Made by a program: the position numbers and the translations under genes
Notes under the pieces: generated by a model
Told to the model about the DNA's origin: nothing
The model's input: only the letters and a program-made list of their open reading frames with translations
Databases searched by the model: none
Shown: positions 39,197 to 52,400 of the stretch, piece by piece
Position numbering within the stretch: the first letter of the stretch is position 1
How the letters are laid out: each line of letters begins with the position of its first letter
NCBI RefSeq assembly: GCF_021155765.1
Contig: NC_060108.1
Location: 11,257,425 to 11,321,424 of the forward strand
Direction: 5' to 3'
DNA: 64,000 nucleotides
From: Diprion similis
Lineage: Eukaryota > Arthropoda > Insecta > Hymenoptera > Diprionidae

Positions 39197-40978
39197 GGTG
39201 AGTACAATTCTAGCCGAGAGTATTGAGGCTGGCCTCACAATCGGTACGCAAGTCGAAACAATTCTTTCGATGCTCTCATCACCAGCGATTCGCGGTGAAG
39301 TGCGATGAAGGAAAATCCAGCGATAATTTTGCGATTTAATTGCAGAACAACAAACTTAAGTCTCGTTAAATTCGTGTAACTTATATTGTGTAATTTCTGA
39401 ATTTATCACATAAACATTACAGCCGTGAAGTTAAGGCGATTTTTTATTTCTTTAGCCGTTTTTCTGCAGCACTTTGAATAAGAAAATATTATTGCAGTTG
39501 AAGAATACAAGAAAGGATAATAAATAATAATATAAGAGTATTGAAAATCTTGTAGCAGGGAACTTACACCGCGTAGAAAAAACTTCGAGCTGTAGATCGA
39601 AAAACAGAAATACCTGAAAGAATTACCGTTTGTAAATTAATACCGATTGATGGTTTCTTAAGAATAAATCAACGATGTTGTATCATGCCAGCAACGTAAT
39701 TTATTTCTTTCATTTGGCGAAAGTATTTGATACTTTCTTAGACGTGATAACCAGTTTGGGTAAATCGAGGAAAACTGTTTCCATTCAAATAAATTTAAAT
39801 TGGTATTGAAACCGAATCGTGAAAAAATCTAAATGGAAACTTGGAAGTTCAGTCAGAATTACAAGGGTATAAAAATAGTAGATAAAAGTTTTTCTTCCTC
39901 AGTTTGTCGCACGGAATAAAATCCGTACCTTCGTGTATTTCGTCATTCAAACTAATCCTTGGCCAAAGAAAAATTTTCTCAGTATTACCACAGCGACTGA
40001 TTTCACAGTTCTTATCAAAAAGATGCTCAGTTACAACGTTGTATCTTATTTGCACTGTGACTAGCTAAACTTTGATCGAAATTAGAGTGTCATCACTTAC
40101 ATTAAGCTAAAATATTTCACGCCAAGAAAAATGACTCGTTTGATTAAAAACGTATTAGAACTAAATTCGAGAATCGACAAAAGTGCGTGTTAATTCACAA
40201 AAAATGGATAATAATTAAAGTTATGAAAAATATTTTTTAATCGAGTCACCAATCAAGCGAATGATTTTATATTTGCCAAGCTAAGGATATTCCATAATTT
40301 TAAATAATTATTTCATATTCGTCAAGAAAAAAAAAGGTATTATTCAATTATTAACCTGGTTATATTGATGTTTAAAGAATAAATAAATAAAAAAAAATAA
40401 CTGGTTCATCAAACTACCGTAACTGTTAGTAAATCCAATACGAATACATATTAGATATGAAATTGAGCGAACGCAATTTGATTAGACTAGACTATACATG
40501 AATAAAACAGTCTCTTCTTACACGAATGACACTAATTAATTAAGCATGAATAACGTCGCTTCGTGAACATTAATTGAATATGTAAAAAGTAAGACAGAAG
40601 ACGTTTGTTTGAGGAGAAGAAATATTTACTCCGAGAAAACGAACGTTTAACACAAGGATTTAATAGCCTCAAACAAACAATCTATTTATTCCAATTCTGT
40701 AGATAACTCGAATTACGAATGTACATAAACTGACGACCAGTAAATGATCTATGGCACTTGAACACTTGTGCACATTCAAAGTCACACACATAAACACATT
40801 GAATAGTACAGGATCATCCATTATTTTATACACAGTCTATTCCGGAGAGAATTACTAATCGTAGGTACATATTATAAAAATCAGGAAGTAATAACTGGTA
40901 ATTTAGAAATCGGTCATCGACTTTAATGAATTCAATCTCTCCTGAAACAAGAAGACTGAAATTAATGTATTGAAGATC

Positions 40979-41262
40979 AACCTCAAATGGTAAACGACGA
41001 CTTGCACAATTTTTTTAAATATTTTATCACGAAATAATGGCTCAAAAACATAAAACATCATATTTTCCATGAATTTCATCAAGTGTTCTTTGGTAAAACA
41101 TCCAAATTTTTACGAAATACTAATAATTGTAAGGAAAATAGATTTATCTTCAAGAACACTTGATGAACTTCACGAAAAATATGATGTTTTATGTTTTTGA
41201 GCCATTATTTCGTGATGAAATGTAAAAAAAATTGTGGAATTCATCGTATACCATTTGAAGTT
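40979..41262. repeat. Inverted repeat with 110 bp arms and 61 bp loop
   Basis: 40979-41090 and 41152-41262 are inverted copies; the shared word TCACGAAATAATGGCTCAAA and on to AACATAAAACATCATATTTT is almost exact. About 300 bp to the right, 41541-41576 ends in TTTTGCCCACCCTAATATA, similar to the ends of the MITE at 9333 and 21561. This may be a third, diverged or truncated relative. Confidence 0.6.
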
Positions 41263-43882
41263 AAACTTTAACCTTGAATAATTTTTAAACGAGTCGACTC
41301 GGCAAAAAATCGCAAGAAACCTCTTTTGTAGATCGTTCAATTTTCTACAAGAACATGTATTGATTTCTACAACTTGCTCATTCGTTAGAACGCAATAAAA
41401 TTCCAAATAAAAAAAAAATGGGAAATCAAAAATCGTGATGAGGCATCTCTTATTATTAAAATTAAGAGCTCAAACTTTACCAGAATTTCTTTTTCATCAT
41501 CTTGAACGATATTTTCACGGTAACTAAAGGAAAAAAAATTAGCTTTTTTCTTTTGCCCACCCTAATATATACCTATCACTCATTTATATTTGAATTAATC
41601 GTTTCTTTTCAATTTGTTTTATGGTTATTTGTAGGTATTCATTGGAATTCCACAAAATTATATTAGTTACTTTACATTTCTATATATTCTGAGAATTATC
41701 ACTATTTCAGGTATATCGTAAACAGTCAAAATTACAAATGAATCTTCGAGTTTATGGATTATCAGCAATCGATAATGACTATACATATAAAAGAACGATT
41801 CACCATTTTTCTACAGAACTACTCGGTTTCAAAAATATTACAAGTTAATCATTGGTTCTATTTGATCTATCAGGTTTGTTCAATTCGTCAGTAACAATTG
41901 AAAAGTCTTCGTACAATCTGAAACAGACTTTGATTCTAAAAGTTACAGAGTGAAACATAAATTAATGAAAGGAAGTTGGCAATATTCAAATACCACCAGT
42001 GACATCTTACGATACTTTGGATTTCAATCATTCGGTTATTCTTCACATGTATAAAATGATGATTTACTCATTTCTACCCGAGTATCATCAGCTGCTTATG
42101 ACTTTTGACCTAAATCGAGTCACGGAAAGTCGAGTCTCATCCAAAAAATTAATCTATAAGATATTGAATCATGTGAATTCCCAATCTTCACACTGTGGAC
42201 TCCTTTACCAATAAACAAACTACAAACATCATCGTATTTACAGATTGTAATTCTCCGTAGATTTTCCTTCCACATAAATAGCCTTCTAATGACAATCGAT
42301 CTTATCACGCCTTCTTGCTATTCGATGTTTGTCAATGTTCAAGATTATCTCCACACGGTAGCAAGTGTAGATATTGTTTGCAAATGAATCATAAAGTCAC
42401 GCATTTTCATGGCCGTGGTCACACGATTCCCGTGCTTCGGTACGCAAGTACTAATTAATTATTGTTATATATATAGATTTATGAGACGTCGTTTATTACT
42501 CACTTTCAAAGCTACGTTTCCCATCGGCGTATCATCTTATTTCTTTTCCAAAGGCAAACTCAGGCATATTACCAATTGCTAAGAGTATTTTGCGTACCTG
42601 AGAATCGTGTTGATTAACGCTAACGCGAGTGCAAATTAATTCTTATACATAACGATTTAAATACGTGTATTTGCAGCGTGTCACGTAGTTAGCACAGATT
42701 GGCATCGTTGCGATACTCCCGTTGTTTCATTTTCGATCTTTGATTGCACCAACTTGCAATATGTGTCACCTGCTGAAACGAGGACCAAAATAGCTCCGAA
42801 TCTTAGCCACGTTTGGTGAACTTATCGCCATGAATACTGAAAATAATTTGACGTATTGGACAATGTTTAAATCTTGTTTATTCGAGGTATACACGAGCTA
42901 CGATTATGATAAGAAGACGATAAGAGACTGACGCCTGCTCTCATCGTGACATTCTATACGAGGAACTGATAATCAAATAGTTTGCGGAATGAATGAGGCG
43001 ACAAACTTATCCGAGCACCTTTGACTGAAGACATTTGGCAGGTTAGGAATAAAATTGCAGTTGAAATTGTGCTTAAATTTTCATATAGTAAGAAAAAAAA
43101 AAAAAAATAGAATGCTTTAAGTTCGACAAAACTTTTTCAAACTTATCCATAAAACCCTTAATAAAATAGTACTTCGAAATAGTTTGGCTTAAGAATGTGA
43201 AGAAACAATTAATTGCAGCTACTTTTTATTGTTTTGTTCTACTTGTTTCTACTTTAAATTGTTGTATTCCAATAAAGAGAAATAATATTTATTTAATTGC
43301 TTATAGTTGCTTTGTAGAATAATTCTACAATCATAATCTCACGCATCAATCGTCTAAGATTCGGTTTCTATCAATGAGATGCTGATTAAGTTCGAGCAAA
43401 AACCATACGTTAATCAATCAACGTTTAATAATAAAATTGTGTTCACCGTTTCAACGTCAACATCGTGAATTTAAGAATTTCATCAATAAATTAAAGTTTC
43501 ATCTTCACACGAAGTGATAAATTTTAATGGTAAGATCTCTGTCGTCAACAATTGTTATTCTCACCAAAGAAGAATAGATACATGTTTAGTATATTAGAAA
43601 ATCGCTTGAACAATTAAGATTTTAATAAGATAATGAGGTGAAGCTAAAAATTATGAAAAGAAGAAAAATATATCTGAAAAACACAAAGCGCAATATATAC
43701 ATTGAAAACAATTGACGAGGATGAGTAGCGAAGAGATGAGTGTTGTGCACTGAATATTGATTGCATTACATACGTTATACTTAAATACATATATAGTTGG
43801 TGGAGGGAAAAATATATAATTTGTTGTATATTTAGAAGATACGTGTGCTGAAAATAAAACACTAGTGCGAAATAGGTGTGGG

Positions 43883-43914
<32 letters not shown>

Positions 43915-44536
43915 CAAGTGAAAAATATACGGAAGGAACGTCGGTTTACTTTGGAAAACTAAAAACAAAGATACGCTGGAATCTCGATAAAACTAAGTAA
44001 CCGAACTGGGGCCACGTGTGGCTTAATACCGGATGAACGAAAAGCGTAAGACTTGCATAAATCTTACTCGATTTAAGAAAACTTATCAGCACGTTCTTGT
44101 ACGTAATCACATTAATTGGGTACTTTTGAACTTACAGAATATACAGAGGATATACATAATAAACTGTTAAACTGCGTATAAATTATATCAACGTTCGTTA
44201 AAAGAATAAACTGTAGGAATAACAGATAAAATATAAATATTTTATACTCATTTTTCTTGAACACATTTATAAGTATCAATTTGAATTTTTGAAACGTCAA
44301 TTCTCGGAAACGATAAGATAGACTGGATTTATTTAACCCTTGTTGGTTGAAAAATTTCCATTGCATTAACAAAATATTTCGCATGAAATAACGAGGGGGA
44401 ATTCCAAAATTCGGTAAAACCGCGGGAGGTTTTTTTTTTTTTTTCTTTTTTTTTTCAAATAAACAAGGCTGCTGTTGAGACAATTGCAATTTCGTTTCGG
44501 GTAAACGATAATTTTCAATAATTAAGAAAACAGAAA

Positions 44537-44656
44537 TTTTACTTATCTACGGTGTCTGGAGAATTTTTGTGAAATAATTTCTTTTTTCTCAATTTGTTAA
44601 TCCGACTCCGTTTCCGACATGTGAAAACATAATTCGATGTAGAATTTTCCGCTCTC
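44537..44656 (+). repeat. Dispersed repeat, copy 2
   Basis: Matches 24370-24482 over about 110 bp, best over the 3' 60 bp (TTTGTTAATCC to TTTTCCGCTC). Both copies end abruptly after CCGCTC, hinting at a shared element boundary. Confidence 0.55.
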
Positions 44657-45479
44657 AAATATTCTTGAAATTCGCTCTTCACGTTACAGTATGTAACAGT
44701 CGAAACAAAAAGAAAATTCTTTCCATACAAATACTTGAATGAATCTACGATCTACGATCACGAATAGGCTGATAAATCCCGCTGCTATTGAGTATTTCGT
44801 TGTTCGAAAAAAAAAATCACTGAAGTCCAACGTGTAAAACAGCTGGAAAAACATAGAGGTAATAAAATCCAAGTTTTCAGTGCGTTGAACCAATGAGATT
44901 AACGAAATACTTACATGAAATAAATACTTTGTTTATTAAGAGCATTTCATTCGTTAACCAAAGTATTTAATCGGCTATTTCGCTGCTTTCAAACTGTTAA
45001 AATACTGATGAAACCCTTACATTTTTTTTCCAAAAAATCTCTTTATATCTTGAAAAATTTTAAAGCGTTTGCAAGAGAAAAAAAATTTGCTGATGCGACC
45101 TTAAACCATTTATAATCTCGATAAATAAAAATATATTTTTGTGCTGAAAGGTGGAATCCACTAAACATAAGATGTTTCAGCTTTATTTATTGATTTGAAT
45201 AATTTTAGGGTTGATATGCGTTTTGAGTACTTTTATAAGGAATGACTCTAGAAAAAAAAAAAAAAAAAATTATACGTCGTTTTATCACAAAATTCACTCT
45301 TTTGGCGCATACATCCTTATCCATTAGACACTCGATAAGTAGGTAACTTTTCCCAACTTTATCCAAGTCTTCTCAAGCCATGCACTTGCGGGAAATAAAA
45401 CGCGAGCACGTGCCTCGCACGATCATGGTGGGGGGTAGTAGCGAGTACTAACGAATATAGCATAAGTACGAGTTGACGC

Positions 45480-45808
45480 ATTGAAAACGGCACTCAGCTC
45501 CTGACTCAGAGCGCCAGCGTGCGTAAGCAGCTCGTTGAAAGAGACAGTAACAACTCAGTGTGACCCAAGACTCGAAGCTTGCAGTACCTACGCCGGGGAG
45601 AATCGCGTTTTCCACACTTGCGAATGTCTGTTAATAAAAAGAATTCCTTAAACTTAGTAATATCGAAGTACTGCAGAGGGAAGACGTGAAAATTGGTGGA
45701 AATCGAGGATTTTTGTAAAAAAAAAAAAAAAAAAAAAAATTATCCTCGAAGTGAAAAGTGCTTATCAAAATTCAGGCTAAAGTGGAATCTGTCCAAGTGG
45801 AATCGGCC
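45480..45808 (+). promoter_or_regulatory. Putative promoter and 5' UTR of the 238-residue gene
   Basis: About 45400-45610 is locally GC-richer than its surroundings and has repeated TCAG/TCAGT initiator-like words (ACTCAGCTCC, GACTCAGAGC, ACTCAGTGTG). A possible donor, GTGC|GTAAGC, near 45521 and a possible acceptor, GCTTGCAG, near 45587 suggest a UTR intron. An A-run at about 45718-45739 lies in the leader. No ATG in the coding frame precedes 45809. The start site is not determined by sequence. Confidence 0.4.
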
Positions 45809-48800
45809 ATGGGCCTCGTCTCGTCCACTTTCGCCTCCTTGGCCATTCAATTGGCCTGGAATTGCCAGAGGCTTCTAGACCCGCAGTACAGGTTAGTCGA
45901 AACTTTTGGACTAATTGACGAGTGTAAACTGTGCCAATGAGGCGACGACGATGTCTAGTAATGAAATATCTGGAAATGTGAATTGAAAAAGTAATGTTTA
46001 ATAAACCGGAGATCTAGAAAATATTAACGCGAATCGCGAGGCCAATATCTATTCTTGACTCTGCACAACATGATAAATTGAAACGAGAATAAAAATATAA
46101 ACAGCGATAAGGAAAGCAAGCCATTCTCTTTTCCATATGAAACTATAATCGGAAATAATTTAAGACTAACGATAGACGGTACATTGATGAAGTAAAGGCT
46201 TAAGTTAACGCAACGAAACATCAGGATAAAAATGAATTTTCATTTTGAAAATCATGGTTTAAAAAATTTCAGACTATCCTAAAGGTGTAAAGTAACGATT
46301 TTTCCTAAATACACATCGTTGAAGTAACGTCAGTTTAACTTCATACTCTAAACAGTTTGCGGAAGGTAAAGGGACCACGAGTGATAGTCGAAGACCACGT
46401 CTTCGTGTCAGTCCGTGTGGTCACTTTCTCTGCAGGCAAAACCACCGGTTGAACTTATCTAATTCGGCTAATGACCGTTAGATACATCGTCTCGTGGCAC
46501 GTATTGAATGTCTCTGCCTATCTTCGTCGATGTTTAACACTGTCTGTCTGGGATATTATAAGAATTGAATAAACCGTTTAATTTACCGAGCTTTTTCTAT
46601 ATTTACTATAGTCTATGACTGATTTTGGCGACCTGGTCGAAAGCTGGAAAAGAAAGGAAACATTCCAGGGAGACCCTAATTCCAGTAGTGTCATTTAATT
46701 ACGTTCGAAGTCCGTTTTTGTTAGATTAACACCATTTCAGAGTGTATTACGAACGATATTCGAAAATTTTGAGACTGCTTAATGTGTTGACAGACTTTCC
46801 GTTATTCCATTTATAATAGTTCGAGATTCGTGGTGAAACGTGATGAAATAAATTGTCGAATGAAATAAATTCCGTTTACCCAGATGAACGGAATTTTCTC
46901 ACTACCTGTTAAGGTTTTTGATTGTTAATGCCAGATTAGTACAGAGTTAATTTCATTTGAATGATGAAAACATTCTTTTTGGTTTAGATTAGAATTCTGT
47001 TTCTAACTAATTGAAAACATCATTGTAATTAGGTTTACGCTCTTTGATGTAGTGACAGTTAATTTGAAACTCATTACAAATCGGTAATTCATTGTTTTCA
47101 TTTATAAACCATCGGAATGTCAAAACAACTCGTAAAAGGTATTGACATTGTTATAAAAAGATCTCATGGATTTGCCATTTTTCTTCTCAACGCCTTTGTT
47201 CAATTATCATGAGATTTTTAACGGACCTTCAACGATCTGTGGAAACAATTATAAACTTAACATATTTTTCCAACGGTGGAGCGGTATTTACTTAATTCCA
47301 TATGGGTTGGTAATCGTTGCTAGAATCGATGAAAGACTTTGAAACTCAAGGTGCTGCAAGCCCGTTTACCTTCACTTTTTACCGAAGGAAAATTTCATTT
47401 CCAATAGAAGTTTTTGCTCCTGTATTAAACGTTTACATATGTTTACTTCAAGTAAAAGCGACAGGAAAAATAATTCACCGAAACAAAGTGTTGATTCAAT
47501 TATCTGTGACATTGATCAAAGGTCAGAACTAAATTTTAATAACATCATTTTGAGGATAAGTGTATGGAAAACGTCAGTGATGATGTATTCTCTGGGGCGA
47601 TTGGTAATTGTACAATTTGATTTTGAAGATAGATACAATTTAAAACCATCATTTTTCTTCCAACATAGATTTCATCGCTTTTGTACAGTCAACATCGCAA
47701 GTGAGCATATACATACCAACGTTATTTCAAATCAACCTTTTCTCTTCAAAGCGATAAATTTTTTTCCACCTTGTGAAATTTTGGCTGATGTTTCAATTTT
47801 TCTCAGTCTCTAACCAGGATTATTCTTGATTTTCATGGCAGATCTGTTTTTGGCGACACACCAAAAACGATAACTCAAAACATAAATTTCGTCCACACAA
47901 GCGCTTAAATATTATTACACACGTAGAGTTTGCCAGTAAACAGTTGTAATAATTCTGGCACAGAAGTTCGTGGTGACTGAACGTCCAGTTTGGGACTTCT
48001 ATCAGGCCCACCTTGACGTTCTGGAAATCACAATCTCAAAACCATTTTCTTGAGCAGTGCAAAAAACTTCCTACAAGTTTCTCACAATCAAAAGTACAAG
48101 TTTCTAGTTTCGTTACCATAGAATGGATATGTCATAGTGTTTTTACTATCTGACGTCCTTAATGAACATTCATATCATAATTGAGCTCTACGTTATCGAC
48201 ATGCAGAAGAACATTGTAGAATGTAGACGAGGTCGATAGTTCTTGAGGTCAATCGTGATGGGTATAATGACCTACAATTTTTCATAAACTGTTTCATCCT
48301 TCGTGTAGACGGATCAGTAACGATTCCTCGGAGAACCGTTAGAGATCACTGGATCCTAGGCTTATCTCGTAACAGATCGCAGGAACAGATCGACTTATCA
48401 ATTATTTACATGTACAATAAATAATAATTATCAGCGTTTTACCGCGACAGCTTTATACCGCAGCAATAAAATGATTTGAATGCGGATATTTCGTTACAAA
48501 TATTGTAATTCAAGTTGTAATTTGTCTTGAATAATTTTTTACCAATTTTTGAATGATTTTTCTTTCTTGGTAGACTGCAAAATTTTTATAGATACACGTC
48601 CTCACTTTAAATATCACGTTGAAATAAAAATGTCGTTCAAATATTGAATCGTTTTGAAATTATAAGTATTCTCGTAGACTTGAATTAACGTTTTTGTAAT
48701 TATCGAATCAAGCTATTCTCTACAAATGAGCAAATTATTTGAAAGTTAGAATCCAACTAATATTCTCATCTTCCGCTTATTTAAAATAGAACAGACAAAC

Positions 48801-49443
48801 CATGAAGCGTCAGCTTCCAAGCCCGAAGGTGCCACTGAAGTTAAATTAAATTTAGCTGGAGCCAGATTCTCAGCATGCACTAAAAAATGGAAAACAAACC
48901 CTGAACTTGAACTAAAAATGTCAACTAAGTTATGCAACATCTTACAGTGAGATAACTCGATTGCAACATTTTTATTTCGCGCGAAAAGGCTCGACATTTC
49001 TCGAATTTCAATGAATCAAGTCCCATTTTCTTAAAGGTCAATGAATTACCCAATTTCAATTGCATTTCTGTATCTTTCTATAAATCATAACTTCGTTATT
49101 TACCAACTATACACATAGACTTCATATGCATGTATCTTTTGTTAATTTGTTTCTTTTTTTTTCTGTTTCTCCCGTTGTTCTTATTTTCTACCCAATGAAA
49201 CCTATCTTAGAAGGTCATTTATTTGCGATAACAAGGTTCGATAACTGGTTTTGCGATAAAATAAAAATTATACGACAACGTAAGCTCACTGAGAGTGAGA
49301 TTATCATTTCTCCTCCACGTAAATAAGTCCTCAGTACGTGATTTAAACCGACTTCCCAAGTAACGTACACCGATCAAGAAATGCGTGAGAATGTAATCTA
49401 ATATCGATCATAACGATCACGTGATCCATGCATAATTGCTAAG

Positions 49444-49489
<46 letters not shown>

Positions 49490-52400
49490 ATACCTGGCAG
49501 CTACTTGCTTGCTTGCGAACTTGAGAGTGAGCTCCAGGGGATTTAAATCCGCGTTAGCTGGTGACAAATTTAAAAGTTACTAAAAATATACCAACCAACA
49601 TTTATATATATAAGTTGCTACTCCTCGGTGAGTAGGTACCTACTGATCGTTACACAAGAGCAGTTTCACCGAGTCCCCATGTGCCGAATACTCGTTTGTG
49701 TTGGTAGCGGACGTGGCCTACGCCTACACCGTGTCTCAGTAGGAGATCAGCTTCTCTAATTTCAGCGCGTTTCAGTGCGTCTGCACTCGCTGCAAGTAAA
49801 CAGATGGCTTATTTATGCGCGCAATTTTTAATCCGCGATACTTGTGTGCGAGTGCTTTTACCGCTCAGTCATTCGTCTTCTACTTTGATTATGATAACGA
49901 CAAAATTCACTCAGAATTAATATTAGTCTAGATAAATTTATGCAATGTCAAGTTATCGGTAGAATTTCAGATTTCATATCAAGCGAAGAAGATCATCATC
50001 GCAAGTCTTGAAGTCGTCTTAACGGTAACTTGACGATCTAACATTAGATAATGGTTTATTAATAAATCGTTTATTCATAGAGTTAAATTCATTTTCACGA
50101 ATAAAAGATTGTCGAGATGATTTCTGGTGTGAAACACAAGTGAAAATTATCTTTCAAACCTCGTACTACAGGAACCTTCTCAATACACGTAAGCACACTT
50201 TTACGGGCTCTGCTAGGTTCGAGGAGAAAGCCTCGGTGGTCAGTATGAATACGGAAATCAATTGATGGATGTCGTACAAGTCATGTCAGACACATGCTAC
50301 GACATAAGTGTGTGCACCTATAAGACGAAGGCCAGGCGACGTGATATCGTTTTGTTGGGGGTATTAGCAATTCATTGCTTCATTGAACAGCTCGATATAC
50401 TTGATTGCTCATAAACCTGGGCGTGTTTTTGTTACACCGTATCCATATGTGTGGATCATAACACGATTTATTTCACATGTGGAAACGCACTTTGTCTGTA
50501 CCTGGTGTACAGAACACTCATTCCACAGTTGAATAAGCCCCGCCCGAGTATGTGCTTAGCATGTAACAATAAACTGTAATTATATTGCAGAGATAAACAT
50601 TGATGTTTGAATGAAATAAAGAAAAAAAAAAAAAAAAAAAAAATGGGAATTGCGCCAACGCAGATAGCAAACCCACGCAAAGTTTTTCACCCGAAACTTA
50701 AGACGTGATTTTCAATCTTATGTTCTTGCGTTTGGTTTTCTTTTCATCATTTCGTGTATCGTTTTGATTCGATATTGTAGCAGTGACGTTAGCATTGGAT
50801 TGTTTACACATCTGCTGGTAATACCGTGTGGAAAAAAATTACAGAACGAGTTATGAAGCAGGTGAAATTAAAGCAGAATATAGGAATGTTGAAAATCGAA
50901 GAATTTTTATTTCTCTCGTTTTACTTTGCGCAAACAAGTGTGTATAAATAACATGTTTCGATGTATTGAAAATGACCGAGGAATGCCGGCGTGACGTTGT
51001 GTACACAACAGGTGATCCGTGTGCGTGTCTATATTTACAATATAACAAGAGCGTGAAAAACAGAACTAGAAGAAAGACTAGAATCGCATCTGCGCAGATA
51101 TCATGCCGCCAGATGATAGAACTGTTGTGACTTTGAAAATGCATTTTCATAGACCGCAAAAGATGTTGGGACTTGAGTGTGAACAAGTTGAAATCAGCAT
51201 CGGAAGAATAATTGCCAGAAATCATTTTAAAGCCCGGTAATTGATGGCTCATTTAATGGAAACTCATTATTTTCATGGAAATAATTATCGACAAGTGTTT
51301 CAAAGAAGCGATTGAACATTTAAAAAATGTTCTCTACACAAAACACTCGTATTGTAAGATTTTTGTACTTCGTTAATTTTCATATAAACATTTTACGACA
51401 ATTCTTCGTTACATATTGTACTAAATTTGTGAATCAAAATCACAATTTGAAAAACCGTATTCTTAAAATGAGTCTAGAATTGAAATTGAAAAGATTCTGT
51501 CTCGCGGTTTGAGGAAATACCAGAATAAAAAAATTATGAAACTTTCCTTCACTAAGGAAAAATTTAATTTCAATAGGTTTAGAAAAGTTAGTCATTATTT
51601 CATATCTTTTCAGTCTCGATATATCAGGCCACATTTTTTTCTATGAATTCTGTACAAATCATCTGATATGAATCTTGTATTACCTCAATATAATTTCAAA
51701 GAAAACATCGTTAAGGTCGTACTAACAACAGCTGCTGATGAAGACATTTATCTTGAGCGATTTGTAGATTTATGTATGTCTAAAATGAGCTGAAATCCAT
51801 TTAGAGAAGGACTGATACAAATGTTTTTTGAATTAAAAAAGAGTTTCTCCGATTGAATACGATGTACTTAAAATTTTCTTAATTCTGTTAAAAAAAATAT
51901 TCATTCAATTGTGTAGAATTTGATTGACGTTTGCTTAATCGTTTCCTTTTTTGAATACTTTTTTGCGTAGCCTCTACTCCTGACACATCGTTATTCATTT
52001 TCTTGGTTTGTTACATTTCTACTACTACACATGCGGATGTTAGCTGATGAAGAAACATCGCTCACTCCCACTTCTTATGCACTTTGTGCACCGAACCGGT
52101 ACGATCCACGCCTCCTAATTCGATTCAATCCCTGAGTCCGTACAACACAATACGTGAGTCAGGTCTATGAGGAAACTTGCGTAGGTATTAGTGCGTCTAT
52201 TCTTAACATCAATTAAACTCAATTAAAGAGTCCCTGCAGCTTGGCATCTCGCGAGCTCAGAGTACACGAGGTGTTCTTGAACACAAAGTGATTCAGTGCA
52301 CGTGTGTATGTACTTGTACACAATATATATCGTAGTAGATATAGTATACAGATGACGACAGAGCAAATTCTCTCGTGATAAGTCGTACGATAGTGTATAA

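Larger units (their letters stand above)
36951..45479. other. Spacer between divergent promoters
   Basis: An 8.5 kb AT-rich stretch between the minus-strand promoter near 36.9 kb and the plus-strand promoter near 45.5 kb. It contains the foldback at 40979-41262, a dispersed repeat copy at 44537-44656, an A-run at 43887-43914 and a candidate small exon at 39154-39196. No complete gene is visible. Confidence 0.45.

Noticed and set aside
44112..44489. 125-codon minus ORF
   Set aside because: Begins with a lysine run encoded by poly-T and is Phe/Leu/Ile-rich, typical of AT-rich non-coding DNA.
47439..47813. 124-codon plus ORF
   Set aside because: It does not begin with ATG, overlaps another ORF in a different frame, and shows no motif; it lies in the long intron.
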